From: Terripilifer ovatus
Lineage (GTDB): Bacteria; Pseudomonadota; Alphaproteobacteria; Rhizobiales; Beijerinckiaceae
Length of the DNA: 64,000 bases
Assembly (NCBI GenBank): GCA_029222685.1
Contig: JARHVB010000086.1
Location: 186,001 to 250,000 of the forward strand
Direction of reading: 5' to 3'
Below the pieces are notes generated by a model, which searched no databases, had not been told where the DNA came from, and was given only the letters and a program-made list of their open reading frames with translations. A program made the translations under genes and the position numbers. Positions 1-9,979 of this stretch are shown piece after piece. Numbering within the stretch: the first letter of the stretch is position 1; every line of letters begins with the position of its first letter.

Positions 1-1
1 C

Positions 2-724
2 CTGCCCTCCTCCTATCTCTCCAAGGTGCTCGACAGTAGCGAAGGCGGCAAACCGCATCAGATGACCTGGATCGGCCGGCTCGCCGCTTTCCGCGGCTAC
101 GGCGTGGTGTGGACCGACGTGCCGGTGAAGAACTTCGCCGAGGCCAGGGAACGCGCCGTCTCCATGGGCGCGGAAGGCCCGACGGGGCTTGCAGCGGTCA
201 CGATGTCGGCGCTGAACGCGCTCGGCGGATCGAAGTTCAACATCGTGAAGGGCTATTCCGGCAATGCCGACCAGGGGCTCGCCATGCAGCGCGGCGAGAT
301 CCAGGGGTCGGGTTCGCTGAGCTGGGAATATATCGACAGCCTCGACTGGGTGAAGCAGGGCAAGATCCGCTTCATCTTCAACATCGGCCTGTCACGCTAT
401 CATCGCATTCCCGACGTGCCGACCGTCACCGAACTGATCGACAACGAGGACGACAAGGCAGTGGTGCGGCTGATCGCCAGCAGCACCGAGATCGGCCGCG
501 CTTTCGTCGGCCCGCCCGGCATTCCGCAAGACCGCACGGAGATCCTGCGGCAGGCCTTCACCGCGATGATCGGCAACCAGGAGTTTCGCGACGACGCGGA
601 GAAGTTGAAACTCGAACTCGAGCCGCAGACCGGCGCCGAAATGCAGAAGCTGGTGACCTCGGCGATGAATACGTCGCAGAAGGTCATCGATCGCACGCGT
701 GACTTCATGCCCGGCCTGAAATGA
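2..724 (+). CDS. TctC/Bug-like solute-binding protein, 5' partial
   Basis: The frame is open from the first bases of the window, so the N-terminus and any signal peptide lie upstream; about 240 residues are visible. It resembles periplasmic binding proteins of tripartite tricarboxylate transporters in a divergent branch: YSGNADQGLAMQRGEIQG matches the conserved substrate-loop segment and PPGIPQDRTEILRQAF the usual C-terminal signature. A relative with the equivalent YPGSAEINFAVEKGEVDG lies at 58426-59472. No TctA/TctB membrane partners are in the window, so it would be an orphan receptor unless they lie upstream. A 37-base gap leads to the next binding protein, suggesting one transcript. Substrate unknown. 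Confidence 0.75.
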   Translation: MPSSYLSKVLDSSEGGKPHQMTWIGRLAAFRGYGVVWTDVPVKNFAEARERAVSMGAEGPTGLAAVTMSALNALGGSKFNIVKGYSGNADQGLAMQRGEIQGSGSLSWEYIDSLDWVKQGKIRFIFNIGLSRYHRIPDVPTVTELIDNEDDKAVVRLIASSTEIGRAFVGPPGIPQDRTEILRQAFTAMIGNQEFRDDAEKLKLELEPQTGAEMQKLVTSAMNTSQKVIDRTRDFMPGLK

Positions 725-761
725 CAGGCAGGAACGCCGGCACAAACACGACAGGTGAAAC

Positions 762-1760
762 ATGATCCATCGCGCCCTCTTTGCAACCCTCCTCGGCATT
801 TCCTTGTGTACGGTATCCGTCGCGCAGGCAGCGACAAAGCTGGTCATCGGAACCGTTCCCAATATCGGTGACGGGCCGATCATCTGCGCCATCGAAAAGG
901 GCTATTTCAGGGAACAGGACATCGACGTCGAGCTGGTCTCGTTCCGCACAGCCTCGGATATGACGCCGATGGTCGTGCGCGGCGACATTCCGATCATGGG
1001 CGGCGGCGTCAGCGTGTCCTATTTCAACGGCGTCGCGCAGGGCATGCCGCTGCGCTATTTCCTCAGCCGGGCGCAGGCGCGTGTGCATCACAAGATCATC
1101 CTGCGCAAGGGGCTCAACGCGAAGGTGAAATCGATCGCCGATCTGAAGGGCCTGAAGATCGCCACGACGGCCGCCGGGGGTTTTTCGGAATATGAACTGG
1201 GCAAGGCGCTGGAAACGGCGGGCCTGAGCCTCGACGATGTCGACACCAAGCCGCTCGCCATGCCGCAGACGCTCGCCGCCATGGTGAACGGCGCGGTCGA
1301 CGCCGCCGTCCTGCTGCCGCCATTCGACACCGGCGCCCTGCGCGATGGCGCGACGACGCTCGTGACACTCGACGACATCGTCAAGCCCACCATGGAAGTG
1401 AGCGGCCTCATCTACAATACCGACTGGGCCGCAAAGAACAGGGACCTGCTCGAACGGTTCACCATGGCCTATATCAAGGGCGGCCGATATTTCCTCGAAG
1501 GGGCGCGCCATGGCGCCAACCGCGACGAGATCATCGACTATTTCCTGAAATATGCGCCGGTGAAAACCAGGGCGATCTTCGCCGAGACCGACTGGTCCGA
1601 GGTGAACCCAGACGGCAAGATCAACACGGCCTCCCTGCTCGACCAGGAAGAGTTCTACATCAAGCGCGGCTACCTGAAGACCAAGTCGCCAATGGAAAAG
1701 CTGGCCGACGAGGACACGGTGGCGCGTGCGCTGAAGCGGCTGGAGAATGGCGGACGTTGA
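762..1760 (+). CDS. NMT1/SsuA-type ABC substrate-binding protein
   Basis: A 332-residue exported protein with a signal peptide (hydrophobic residues about 5-20, then AQAATK). After cleavage it opens with KLVIGTVPNIGDGPIICAIE, the typical start of NMT1/SsuA/TauA binding proteins for nitrate, sulfonate or thiamine-precursor-like ligands; the glycine-rich GDIPIMGGGVS and later DAAVLLPPFDTGALRDGA segments fit the two-lobed fold. The ATG at 762 follows a weak GACAGGTG ribosome site. No ABC permease or ATPase gene is adjacent, so the partner is unknown. Its stop overlaps the next reading frame by 4 bases. Together with the preceding TctC-like protein and the SDR at 2431 it looks like part of an uptake/catabolic module; ligand unknown. 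Confidence 0.8.
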   Translation: MIHRALFATLLGISLCTVSVAQAATKLVIGTVPNIGDGPIICAIEKGYFREQDIDVELVSFRTASDMTPMVVRGDIPIMGGGVSVSYFNGVAQGMPLRYFLSRAQARVHHKIILRKGLNAKVKSIADLKGLKIATTAAGGFSEYELGKALETAGLSLDDVDTKPLAMPQTLAAMVNGAVDAAVLLPPFDTGALRDGATTLVTLDDIVKPTMEVSGLIYNTDWAAKNRDLLERFTMAYIKGGRYFLEGARHGANRDEIIDYFLKYAPVKTRAIFAETDWSEVNPDGKINTASLLDQEEFYIKRGYLKTKSPMEKLADEDTVARALKRLENGGR

Positions 1761-2401
1761 CTGGGTTCTTGGAAGGACTGGGCCGTTTCGCGCTGCCGAT
1801 GCGGCCCGCTTCGCACCATCGCTGGCTGGCCTATGCACTCCTGGCGATCGGCGTCTCTGGTCTCGTCCAAGCTCACACCTGGCACGAATGGTACGCCCCG
1901 ATAGCCACCCTCTCCTGGCTCGCCATCATAATCGGCACTTTGCTTGGCCTGAGTGTGCCGATGATGATGTTGTTGGGTGTCTCGACCTTGCAAGTTCCCG
2001 GCGTTGTTCAAAGCAGCGTTCTCGCTAGCGCCGGCCCTCAAAGGCATCTCACCGAGACAACCTATGTCGCCACACACATTCATTATCCCTTACTGCTGGC
2101 GGCGGCGGGCATCATTCTCGCAGCTTTCTATCATTACCTGCCGCGCCTCGCGGGATACAGATACAACGAATATCTCGGTGGAGCTCACTTCTGGATGACC
2201 TTCATCGGACTCGTGATGATGTTCATGCCGGAAAATGTCCCATTTCATTTCCTGCTGATCCCTAGGCGCTACCTCGACTATCCTGAAACCTTTTTGATGT
2301 GGCAAAGATGGTGGTGGTACGGCCTCTGCCTGGTCGCGCTCGGCGGCTTGATCTTCGCATACATCCTCGTCGATACTTACCGACGGAAACGGCCGGTCTG
2401 A
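1757..2401 (+). CDS. C-terminal half of cytochrome c oxidase subunit I-like membrane protein
   Basis: About 214 residues with roughly five hydrophobic segments. The core THIHYPLLLAAAG followed by FYHYLPRLAGYRYNEYLGG, HFWMTFIGL and IPRRYLDYPETF matches subunit I of haem-copper oxidases from about helix VII onward: the H-I-H pair corresponds to the helix X ligands of the two haems (usually HFH), and PRRYxDYP is a strong subunit I signature. The N-terminal half, with the other haem ligand and most of the copper-B site, is absent. Translation may start at TTG 1757, overlapping the previous stop, or ATG 1799. Codon use is less GC-rich at third positions than in neighbours. It may be a decaying fragment or a free-standing half-subunit; no frameshift is visible. 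Confidence 0.6.
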   Translation: MTGFLEGLGRFALPMRPASHHRWLAYALLAIGVSGLVQAHTWHEWYAPIATLSWLAIIIGTLLGLSVPMMMLLGVSTLQVPGVVQSSVLASAGPQRHLTETTYVATHIHYPLLLAAAGIILAAFYHYLPRLAGYRYNEYLGGAHFWMTFIGLVMMFMPENVPFHFLLIPRRYLDYPETFLMWQRWWWYGLCLVALGGLIFAYILVDTYRRKRPV

Positions 2402-2430
2402 CGATCGCGCCGAAGCAAGAGGTAGGAAAC

Positions 2431-3189
2431 ATGGCTCGTCTGGACGGCAAAGTCGCTATCGTTACCGGCGCGGCGCAAGGCATCGGCGCGTCCTATGCCA
2501 AGGCGCTGGCCAAGGAAGGCGCATCGGTCTGCGTTGCCGATATTGACGATCCGGCCGGCACGGTTGCCGCCATCAATGCGGCAGGAGGCCAGGCGCTCGG
2601 CGTCAATGTCGATGTATCGTCCGCCGCGTCGGTCAGGCAGATGATCGACAAGACCGTCGCGGCCTTCGGGGGCGTGCATATCCTCGTCAACAATGCCGCC
2701 GTCTTCGGCAAGCTGGCGCTGAAACCGTTCGAGGAGATTTCGTCCGATGAATGGGACAAGGTCATGGCGGTCAACATCCGCGGCGTGTTCGAATGCTGCA
2801 AGGCGGCGACGCCGCAGATGCGGGCGCAGAAATACGGCAAGATCGTCAATATCGCCTCGGGCACGGTCTACAAGGGCACGCCAATGCTGCTGCATTATGT
2901 GACGTCGAAGGGCGCCATCGTGGCGCTGACGCGGGCCATGGCGCGCGAGCTCGGCGGTGCCGGCATCGGCGTCAACTGCATCGCGCCAGGCCTGACCATG
3001 AGCGACAACGTGAAGAGCAATACGGACTGGGCCGAACCGCTGATCAACGGCATCAATGCGTCTCGCGCCATCAAGCGCGATCAGCAGCCGGATGATCTAC
3101 TTGGCACCCTGATTTTCCTCAGTTCGCCGGACAGCGACTTCCTCACCGGGCAGACCATCGTCGTCGATGGCGGCTCCGTCATGCACTAG
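2431..3189 (+). CDS. SDR family NAD(P)-dependent oxidoreductase
   Basis: A 252-residue classical short-chain dehydrogenase. Visible are the cofactor motif TGAAQGIG (about residues 12-19), the NNAA motif (NILVNNAA-like, ILVNNAAVFG), the catalytic serine in NIASGT, and YVTSK as the YxxxK active site, ending with the usual TGQTIVVDGGS. The start at ATG 2431 is chosen because AGAGGTAGG lies 5-12 bases upstream and the protein then begins at the conserved beta-strand. It is 29 bases behind the oxidase-like frame and probably in the same transcript. The substrate is not evident. Its last 93 bases are antisense to the 3' end of the exporter gene at 3097-5106. Confidence 0.88.
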   Translation: MARLDGKVAIVTGAAQGIGASYAKALAKEGASVCVADIDDPAGTVAAINAAGGQALGVNVDVSSAASVRQMIDKTVAAFGGVHILVNNAAVFGKLALKPFEEISSDEWDKVMAVNIRGVFECCKAATPQMRAQKYGKIVNIASGTVYKGTPMLLHYVTSKGAIVALTRAMARELGGAGIGVNCIAPGLTMSDNVKSNTDWAEPLINGINASRAIKRDQQPDDLLGTLIFLSSPDSDFLTGQTIVVDGGSVMH

Positions 3190-5106
3190 TCCTTCCTGCA
3201 CAAGGCTGGCGAGGTCGCCGCCGATGGCCACATGCACGGGCTTGCCTTCGGCCGCTTCGGCGCGGCGCAAGGTTTCCTGCGCGGCGTCGACCTCGCGCTG
3301 GCGGTTCCACAGGGCGTTGTAGACGCCGCCCGCCGCCAGCAATTGCTCATGGCGGCCGCGTTCGACGATCTGACCCGCGTCGAGCACCAGAATCTCGTCC
3401 GCATTGATGATGGTCGACAGGCGATGCGCGATCACCAGGGTGGTGCGATCCTTCACGACCAGTTCGAGCGCGCTCTGGATTTCGCGTTCGGTGAAGGAAT
3501 CGAGCGCCGAGGTCGCCTCATCGAGCATCAGGATCGGCGGTGCCTTGAGAATGGTGCGGGCGATGGCGACGCGCTGCTTCTCGCCGCCCGAAAGCTTTAG
3601 TCCGCGCTCGCCGACCTGCGCCTTGTAGCCGCCGGGCACCATGCGGATGAAGCTGTCGATCTGGGCAAGCCGCGCAGCCTCCTCCACTTCCTCGTCGGTC
3701 GCATCCCAGCGGCCGTAGCGGATGTTGTAGGCGATGGTGTCGTTGAAGAGCACCGTGTCCTGGGGGACCATGCCGACCTGCTGGCGCAGCGAGACTTGCG
3801 TCACATCGGCGATATTCTGGCCATCGATGAGAATGCGGCCCGACTGCGGCTCGTAGAAGCGGAAGATCAGCCGCGAGATCGTCGACTTGCCGGCGCCCGA
3901 GGGGCCGACGACGGCCACCGTCTTGCCGGCCGGCACCTCGAACGACACGCCTTTGAGAATGGGCCGCGCCGGATCGTAGGCGAAATGCACATTCTCGAAA
4001 CGGATGCCGCCCTGGCTGACGACCAGCGGCCTGGCGTCGGGCTTGTCCTTGATCTCGGGATTCTGCGCCAGAACGTCGAACATCTGCTCGATGTCGATGA
4101 CCGCCTGGCGGATTTCGCGATAGACCATGCCCATGAAATTCAGCGGCTGATAGAGCTGGATCATCAGGCCGTTGAGCAAAACGAAATCGCCGATCGTGTT
4201 GGTGCCGTTGCGGATGCCGATGACGCACAGGATCATGATGACGGAGAGCGAGACGGCAAAGATGAACCCCTGGCCGGAATTGAGCACGGCCAGCGAGATA
4301 TAGCTGGAAATGCTGTTCCTCTCGTAACGCGCCATGGACTTGTCGTAGCGCACCGCCTCGCGGGCTTCGGCGCTGAAATATTTCACGGTCTCGAAATTCA
4401 ACAGCGAGTCGATCGCCTTCACATTGGCGTCGGTATCGCTCTCGTTCATGTCGCGGCGGATGTTGATGCGCCAGTTGGTAGCGACGGTGGTGAACCAGAG
4501 ATAGACGACGATCATCACCAGAACCGTGATCATATAGCGCCAGTCGAAGGCGAAATAGAACACGCCCAGGATCATCGCGAATTCGACGACGGTCGGCACG
4601 CCGGTCAGCATGCTCATGCGGACGATCTGCTGGATGGCCTCGCGGCCGCGCTCGAGCACGCGGGTCAGGCCGCCCGTCTTGCGCTCGAGATGAAAGCGCA
4701 GCGACAGATTGTGCAGATGAACGAAGACTTCGTTGGCGATGCGCCGCACCGCATGCATCGAGACGGCGGCAAACAGCGCATCGCGTCCCTGGGTGAAGAA
4801 TTGCATGAAGCTGCGCAGCAGGCCGTAGATCACGCATATGGCGATGGGGCCGGCGAGAATGGCCGGCAGCGGCACATGGGCGCTTGTCGGGTCGGTGAGG
4901 CTGTCGGTCGCCCATTTGAACGAATAGGGCACCAGGATCGTGACGACCTTGGCCGCGAACAGCAACCCCATCGCGCCGATGACGCGCAGTTTCAGATCGA
5001 CTCGATCCTTTGGCCAGACATAGGGCCAGAGGTGCCGAACGGTTTCGGCGAGCGTGGCTTCACGGCGCGCGGGCTCGCGCGGCGGCTGGTTCATTGGAGG
5101 CGTCAT
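3097..5106 (-). CDS. atm1: ABC transporter ATP-binding/permease protein, Atm1 (heavy-metal exporter) type
   Basis: A 669-residue half-transporter: six-helix membrane domain (about residues 30-330) and a C-terminal nucleotide-binding domain with Walker A GPSGAGKST, signature LSGGEKQR, Walker B ILMLDEATSALD and H-loop IAHRLST. KTGGLTRVLERG and NFETVKYFSAEAREA in the membrane half are characteristic of the Atm1/HmtA group, which exports glutathione-linked sulfur or metal compounds needed for Fe-S assembly or metal tolerance. ATG 5106 is chosen over upstream starts because the family N-terminus is short and a CAGGTC-like site precedes it. The last 31 residues are encoded antisense to the SDR gene and look like a non-homologous extension. 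Confidence 0.88.
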   Translation of the reverse strand: MTPPMNQPPREPARREATLAETVRHLWPYVWPKDRVDLKLRVIGAMGLLFAAKVVTILVPYSFKWATDSLTDPTSAHVPLPAILAGPIAICVIYGLLRSFMQFFTQGRDALFAAVSMHAVRRIANEVFVHLHNLSLRFHLERKTGGLTRVLERGREAIQQIVRMSMLTGVPTVVEFAMILGVFYFAFDWRYMITVLVMIVVYLWFTTVATNWRINIRRDMNESDTDANVKAIDSLLNFETVKYFSAEAREAVRYDKSMARYERNSISSYISLAVLNSGQGFIFAVSLSVIMILCVIGIRNGTNTIGDFVLLNGLMIQLYQPLNFMGMVYREIRQAVIDIEQMFDVLAQNPEIKDKPDARPLVVSQGGIRFENVHFAYDPARPILKGVSFEVPAGKTVAVVGPSGAGKSTISRLIFRFYEPQSGRILIDGQNIADVTQVSLRQQVGMVPQDTVLFNDTIAYNIRYGRWDATDEEVEEAARLAQIDSFIRMVPGGYKAQVGERGLKLSGGEKQRVAIARTILKAPPILMLDEATSALDSFTEREIQSALELVVKDRTTLVIAHRLSTIINADEILVLDAGQIVERGRHEQLLAAGGVYNALWNRQREVDAAQETLRRAEAAEGKPVHVAIGGDLASLVQEGLVHDGAAIDDDGLPGEEVAVRRTEENQGAK

Positions 5107-5253
5107 GACCTGATCTTGCGGCGTCCTGGAACGATCGGCCCCGGAACTACATTCGATTGTTATGATTCCATATAGGCCGATTGGGCGGAAATTACACGCC
5201 ACACAATGGAATAGCCGCAATGCCCGGTGGAAAGCGGCTTTCAGGCCTCAGGG

Positions 5254-6438
5254 TCAAGGCTTGGCGTTGGGCATGACCAGGACCTGCCCCGGGTAGATCA
5301 GGCGGGGATTGCGGATCTGCGCCGTATTGGCGTCGTAGATCTGGGTATAGCGCACGCCCTGGCCGAGCATGACGCGGCTGATGCGCCAGAGGCTGTCGCC
5401 ACGCTCGACCTTGGCCGTACGAAGCTCTGGCACCACGGCATCCGTCGCCGCGTTCCGCACCGGCGCTCCGGCATCGCTCTTCGGCGTGAATGCGGCGGCG
5501 ACCTGGGACTTCTGCGCCGGCTCCGTCGCCGCCGGATAGGCGAAGGCGACCTCGGACCGCGCCAGCACCTTGCCGTCGTCGGGCGAAACCAGATCGGCGC
5601 GCACGGCGTAATTGCCGGCCGACATGCCCTTTTCGACCGTGACGGACCAGCGGCCGTCCGGCGCCACTTTCACCGCGGCGACGAAGGCATCGTTGAGGTA
5701 CAGCCGGATCTGCGCCCCCGCCGCGCCCGTGCCCGACGCAAAGAAAGCGCCGCCCTGCTGCGCTTCGACGGAGCGGATTGAAACCGTGCCGGGAGCCATG
5801 ACGGCGGCTATGGGTTTCGCATCGGAGAGCACCTGCGTCGGCTTGCCGGGCTCGGCAAGAGCCACCACGACGTCCTTGGAGCCGCGCTCGGGCACCACAA
5901 CGGCGACAGTCTGATCGGACAGGAGTTCCCCCTTGCCGACAGCACGCAGCGACAACAGATGATCGCCCGGCGGCAGCGGCGTCGCGATGATGACGAACTG
6001 GCCGGCGGCATCAGCCTCGGCCTCGCCCACCGGCTTGCCGGAGGCCAGTAGGATGACTTTCGATTTCGGTTCCGCCCGGCCGGCGGCGACCGCTTCCCCC
6101 GTCGGTTCGACGCGCACGACGTCGAATTGCGGCTTGATGGCAGCGGCAATCTGCGGCGCTGCCGGCGTTTCGACTGTCGCAGGAGCTGCCGGCGTCGGAC
6201 TTGCAGGCGTCGGACTTGCAGGCGTCGGACTTGCAGGCGTCGAGCTTGCAGGCGTCGGGCTTGCTGGCATCTCGCGCGCAATCCCGGCCGGCGCTGGACC
6301 GGCCGGCTTCGTCTCGGGAAGGTGATGCCAGACATTCCAGCCGATCACTACGCTAGCGGTCGCCGCAAGCGCCGCGCCGATGACGTAAAGAACCGTATTC
6401 GACAGACCCAACATGAGCTTAACCAGTTGAACAATCAT
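5254..6438 (-). CDS. LysM domain envelope protein with Pro-rich spacer
   Basis: 394 residues: an N-terminal membrane anchor (about 15-33), a Pro/Ala/Thr/Ser spacer built of tandem PASPT units (about 55-95), two Ig-like or carboxypeptidase-regulatory-like beta repeats (about 110-320; GRAEPKSKVILLASGKPVG and GTGAAGAQIRLYLNDAFV are parallel), and a C-terminal LysM module (about 343-390) with GDSLWRISRVMLGQG and YPGQVLVMP. LysM binds peptidoglycan, so the protein probably stands on the inner membrane and contacts the cell wall. This layout is common in Hyphomicrobiales, often next to LOG genes as here (divergent, 6633). Exact role unknown. Confidence 0.8.
   Translation of the reverse strand: MIVQLVKLMLGLSNTVLYVIGAALAATASVVIGWNVWHHLPETKPAGPAPAGIAREMPASPTPASSTPASPTPASPTPASPTPAAPATVETPAAPQIAAAIKPQFDVVRVEPTGEAVAAGRAEPKSKVILLASGKPVGEAEADAAGQFVIIATPLPPGDHLLSLRAVGKGELLSDQTVAVVVPERGSKDVVVALAEPGKPTQVLSDAKPIAAVMAPGTVSIRSVEAQQGGAFFASGTGAAGAQIRLYLNDAFVAAVKVAPDGRWSVTVEKGMSAGNYAVRADLVSPDDGKVLARSEVAFAYPAATEPAQKSQVAAAFTPKSDAGAPVRNAATDAVVPELRTAKVERGDSLWRISRVMLGQGVRYTQIYDANTAQIRNPRLIYPGQVLVMPNAKP
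6191..6265 (-). repeat. Five tandem 15-bp repeats coding the PASPT spacer
   Basis: Five consecutive copies of GGCGTCGGACTTGCA (plus-strand sense). The first three are identical, the fourth and fifth differ by one or two bases. Each encodes one five-residue PTPAS unit of the spacer, so changes in copy number keep the frame and only alter the distance between membrane anchor and wall-binding module. Confidence 0.95.
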
Positions 6439-6632
6439 CCCATTCTACCCGCCCTCGGGCAAATAGGCCATGTTTTTAGTCCGAAAGCCCCGACCTTCCC
6501 TGGGAATTGCCGCGGGCTCCGTTTTTGCCAAGACCAGCATCCCATTTTCGCGCGATGCTTCCGTCGCACGCATGCAAAGCCGCGGCCATACTCTGCCTTG
6601 ACCCCGCCGCAACCGCACGCCAAAAGCCCGAT

Positions 6633-7235
6633 ATGAGCAAGATTCACAACGTATGCGTTTATTGCGGCTCCTCGATGGGAACCGATCCTGTTTTTGCAGA
6701 GGCAGCCCGCAGCCTCGCCGTCGAAATGGTGAAAGCCGGCATGGGCCTCGTCTATGGCGGCGGCAGCCATGGCCTGATGGGCATTCTCGCCAAGTCCGTG
6801 TTCGAGGCCGGCGGCCATGTCACCGGCATCATTCCGGACTTCCTCGACGTGCGCGAACGCCGTTTCAAAGAAGCCCAGGAGCTTATCGTCGTGCCCGACA
6901 TGCATACGCGCAAGCGCATGATGTTCGAGAAGGCCGATGCTTTCGTCGCCCTGCCGGGCGGTATCGGCACCCTGGAAGAGCTGGTCGAACAGCTCACCTG
7001 GGTCCAGCTCGATCGCCATAACAAGCCGGTCGTTCTCGCGGATGTCGGCGGCTTCTGGCGGCCGCTGCTCGACCTGTTCGCCCATATGCGCGCTAACGGA
7101 TTCATCCGGCGGGAACTCGAAGTGCGTTATCAGGTCGCCGAGAAGATCACCGATGTGGTGCCGATCCTTGTTGCCGCGAGCGACATCGCCGAGCGTGCCG
7201 GAGTCGAGAGCGCGAATTTGACTTCGCGGCTCTAG
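6633..7235 (+). CDS. LOG family protein (cytokinin riboside 5'-monophosphate phosphoribohydrolase type)
   Basis: A 200-residue Rossmann-like protein with the two LOG signatures, GGGSHGLMG (about residues 42-50) and PGGIGTLEEL (about 107-116), plus CVYCGSS at the N-terminus. The family hydrolyses nucleoside 5'-monophosphates, releasing a free base and ribose phosphate; in plants and some bacteria the base is a cytokinin. ATG 6633 is chosen because MSKIHNVCVYCGSS is the conserved beginning. Cytosolic. It lies divergent from the LysM gene. Cytokinin specificity cannot be inferred from motifs alone. Confidence 0.88.
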   Translation: MSKIHNVCVYCGSSMGTDPVFAEAARSLAVEMVKAGMGLVYGGGSHGLMGILAKSVFEAGGHVTGIIPDFLDVRERRFKEAQELIVVPDMHTRKRMMFEKADAFVALPGGIGTLEELVEQLTWVQLDRHNKPVVLADVGGFWRPLLDLFAHMRANGFIRRELEVRYQVAEKITDVVPILVAASDIAERAGVESANLTSRL

Positions 7236-7291
7236 CACGCGAATCTATCATAAAATTAGGGTTGGATACGTCGAGAAGAGGAGTCATCGAT

Positions 7292-7657
7292 ATGATGTTT
7301 GCCTATAGCGACATCTCGAAATATTGCGCGGTCGGCGCTCTCGCCGCCGTGGCTCTGGCGGCGAGTATCGGCGACAGCTTCGCCCAGCGTGCGCGGGCGC
7401 CTGGCTCGCCGGGCCGCATCACGTTGGAAAACAAGCGCGCTGCGACGCTGACGGAATTGAAGATCATCGGCAAGGAAGGCGCTGCGGCCGAGCGGGTCAT
7501 CGCCACCAATCTCGCCCCCGGCAAGAAGATCACCGTGACCCTGCCGGCGCGCATCGGCTGCATTTTCGATCTCGCCGGCACGTATGACGACGATTCAACG
7601 ATCGAGGTCGCCGACTCCAATCTCTGCAAGGACAAGGCGCTGCGACTGGTGGAGTGA
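7292..7657 (+). CDS. Small exported hypothetical protein
   Basis: 121 residues with a signal peptide ending near GDSFAQRA, then a compact beta-rich domain (RITLENKRAATLTELKII and NLAPGKKITVTLP) with two cysteines (GCIF and NLCKD) that could form a disulfide. ATG 7292 is preceded by AGAGGAG at an 8-base spacing. The middle resembles small periplasmic proteins that decorate the envelope, but I do not recognise a named family. It stands alone between LOG and the convergent cimA gene. Confidence 0.7.
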   Translation: MMFAYSDISKYCAVGALAAVALAASIGDSFAQRARAPGSPGRITLENKRAATLTELKIIGKEGAAAERVIATNLAPGKKITVTLPARIGCIFDLAGTYDDDSTIEVADSNLCKDKALRLVE

Positions 7658-7717
7658 GATAGATGCAGTCGGCAATCGGTATTAGGTGCCCGGAAAAGGA
7701 ACCAACTGCCCACTGCC

Positions 7718-9321
<1,604 letters not shown>

Positions 9322-9325
<4 letters not shown>

Positions 9326-9813
9326 TGCGTCGTCTCCAGGACCAGGGGTTTCTTCATCGTCGTATTGGCGAGCCAGACGCCGACCCGTTCGATGCTGTTG
9401 CGCTGGTTGGCCTCATAGCCCCGCTTGCGGAAGAATTCGAAGGCCGTGTCGCTTGCCTCGACCGTCATCTCCTTGACGCCGCGCGCTGCGGCCAGGCGTT
9501 CCAGCGCATCGCAAAGCGCGCTGGCAACACCGCTGCGCGCCGCGGCCGAATGCACATAGAGCATTTCGATGGTGCCCTTCTCGAGCATGGCAAAGCCTGC
9601 GACCTCGCCATCAAGCTCGGCAAGGATGGTGAGGCCGCGCGCCAGCTTGGCGCCGAACTTCTGTTCATCCTCGGCGCTGGCGATCCAGGCGGTGCGCTGT
9701 TCCTCGTCGTAATCATCCTGCGTCAATTCCTCGATGCTGTCGACATAGACATCGACCAGCGCCGGCAGGTCCGTCGGCAGGATGGGGCGTAAGGTGGGGG
9801 CTTGAGCGGTCAT
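9322..9813 (-). CDS. GNAT family N-acetyltransferase
   Basis: 163 residues with a GNAT fold: LRPILPTDLPALVDVYVDSI at the N-terminus, the acetyl-CoA-binding loop in VHSAAARSGVASALCDAL (a variant of the R/Q-x-x-G-x-G/A motif) and the C-terminal FEFFRKRGYE strand-helix. Its substrate is unknown. The stop/start overlap with cimA (ATGA) indicates translational coupling. The gene begins just beside a paired REP-like palindromic element. Confidence 0.8.
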
Positions 9814-9842
9814 GGCGCCGGCCTCCTGTACACACGCCGGGT

Positions 9843-9955
9843 GTCATTCCCGCCAAGCGAAGCGCAGAGCGGGAATCCAGGGGCAACGTGACAGCTCAAG
9901 GTAGGGCCCTTGACTCCTGCCTTCCCGCTCGCGCCTGCGGCGCGTCGGGAATGAC
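9843..9955. repeat. Paired REP-like palindromes (locus A)
   Basis: Two inverted units, 9843-9881 (forward) and about 9910-9955 (reverse). Each is an imperfect hairpin with TTCCCG at one foot and CGGGAA at the other, flanked by a CCAGGAGTCAAGGG-like tail on the second unit. The same two units occur at 60991-61105. They lie between the starts and ends of minus-strand genes cysS and the GNAT gene, so a transcript from either would fold through them. Confidence 0.85.
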
Positions 9956-9979
9956 AAAGGTTGCGGCTGGCACGCGACA

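Noticed and set aside
3186-5175. Long open frames on the opposite strand of the Atm1 exporter gene (for example about 3796-5175)
   Set aside because: They are codon-bias shadows: Arg/His/Asp-rich composition, no ribosome site and no family motif.
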